A program made the translations under genes and the position numbers. A stretch of 6,132 bases of DNA from Hyphomonas sp. (GTDB lineage: Bacteria > Pseudomonadota > Alphaproteobacteria > Caulobacterales > Hyphomonadaceae). Of this stretch, positions 6,047 through 6,132 are shown in pieces. Location: the NCBI GenBank assembly GCA_003486945.1, contig DNFL01000077.1, forward strand, positions 1 through 6,132. The letters are read 5' to 3'. Positions within the stretch are counted from its first letter, which is position 1. Every line of letters starts with the position of its first letter. The notes below the pieces were generated by a model, which ran no database searches, had not been told where the DNA came from, and saw only the letters and a list, made by a program, of their open reading frames with translations.

Positions 6047-6132
6047 TCATGCTGGATTTTCAGTCAGTACCCGGACTCTCACCCTCGAGGCACGGCCCTG
6101 CGTGTCGACGGCGGTGACCTGGTAGAAGCCCG
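6047..6132 (-). CDS. pbpC: Probable penicillin-binding protein 1C, C-terminal end (fragment, cut by window edge)
   Basis: The last 27 codons and a TGA stop (6049-6047) are visible, entering from the right edge on the minus strand. The peptide GFYQVTAVDTQGRASRVRVR followed by VLTENPA resembles the extreme C terminus of PBP1C. In that family the BiPBP_C beta-sandwich ends in a strand pattern like G-(F/W)-(H/Y)-x-L-T-V-x-D-x-x-G-R-(S/A)-x-x-V. PBP1C is a bifunctional murein glycosyltransferase/transpeptidase-like protein anchored in the inner membrane and acting in the periplasm. The assignment rests on this short tail alone; another Ig-like or beta-sandwich domain ending the same way could be mistaken for it. 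The msrA-like gene begins 105 bases downstream in the same direction. Confidence 0.6.
   Translation of the reverse strand, partial: GFYQVTAVDTQGRASRVRVRVLTENPA

Overview
This window looks like chromosomal DNA of a moderately high-GC alphaproteobacterium. A Caulobacterales/Hyphomonadaceae-like host is the best guess. It rests on the large Oar-type TonB-dependent receptor, the alphaproteobacterial style of the MsrA-like protein and codon use rich in G/C third positions; no rRNA or other marker gene fixes the taxon. There is no sign of a mobile element, CRISPR array, tRNA or rRNA.

Layout from left to right. (1) The first 22 codons of an agmatine deiminase-family gene run off the left edge (minus strand, 1-66). 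(2) A strong rho-independent terminator (about 102-127) and a second stem-loop (146-160) close a 1092-residue Oar-like TonB-dependent outer-membrane receptor (minus strand, 160-3438). (3) A 264-bp divergent intergenic region (3439-3702) carries a near-perfect PHO box for the receptor, with the -10 spacing of classical PhoB-dependent promoters. (4) A GT39/ArnT-like polytopic membrane glycosyltransferase (plus strand, 3703-5259) follows. (5) It converges, with a 7-bp gap and a small hairpin at its stop codon, on an exported MsrA-like protein (minus strand, 5267-5941). (6) A 105-bp gap containing an inverted repeat separates this from the last 27 codons of a gene resembling pbpC (penicillin-binding protein 1C), which enters from the right edge on the minus strand (6047-6132).

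Most genes act at the cell envelope: receptor in the outer membrane, glycosyltransferase in the inner membrane, MsrA-like protein and PBP1C in the periplasm. Nothing shows that they form one pathway. The likely transcription units are receptor alone under PhoB, glycosyltransferase alone, and possibly pbpC with the msrA-like gene.

Two observations stand out. The receptor promoter predicts induction by phosphate starvation. The MsrA-like protein keeps the catalytic Cys, Glu and Asp of the family and a C-terminal Cys, but four aromatic residues expected to shape the active site of MsrA are replaced (to Met, Ser, Ala and His). This suggests an exported subfamily with altered substrate or activity.
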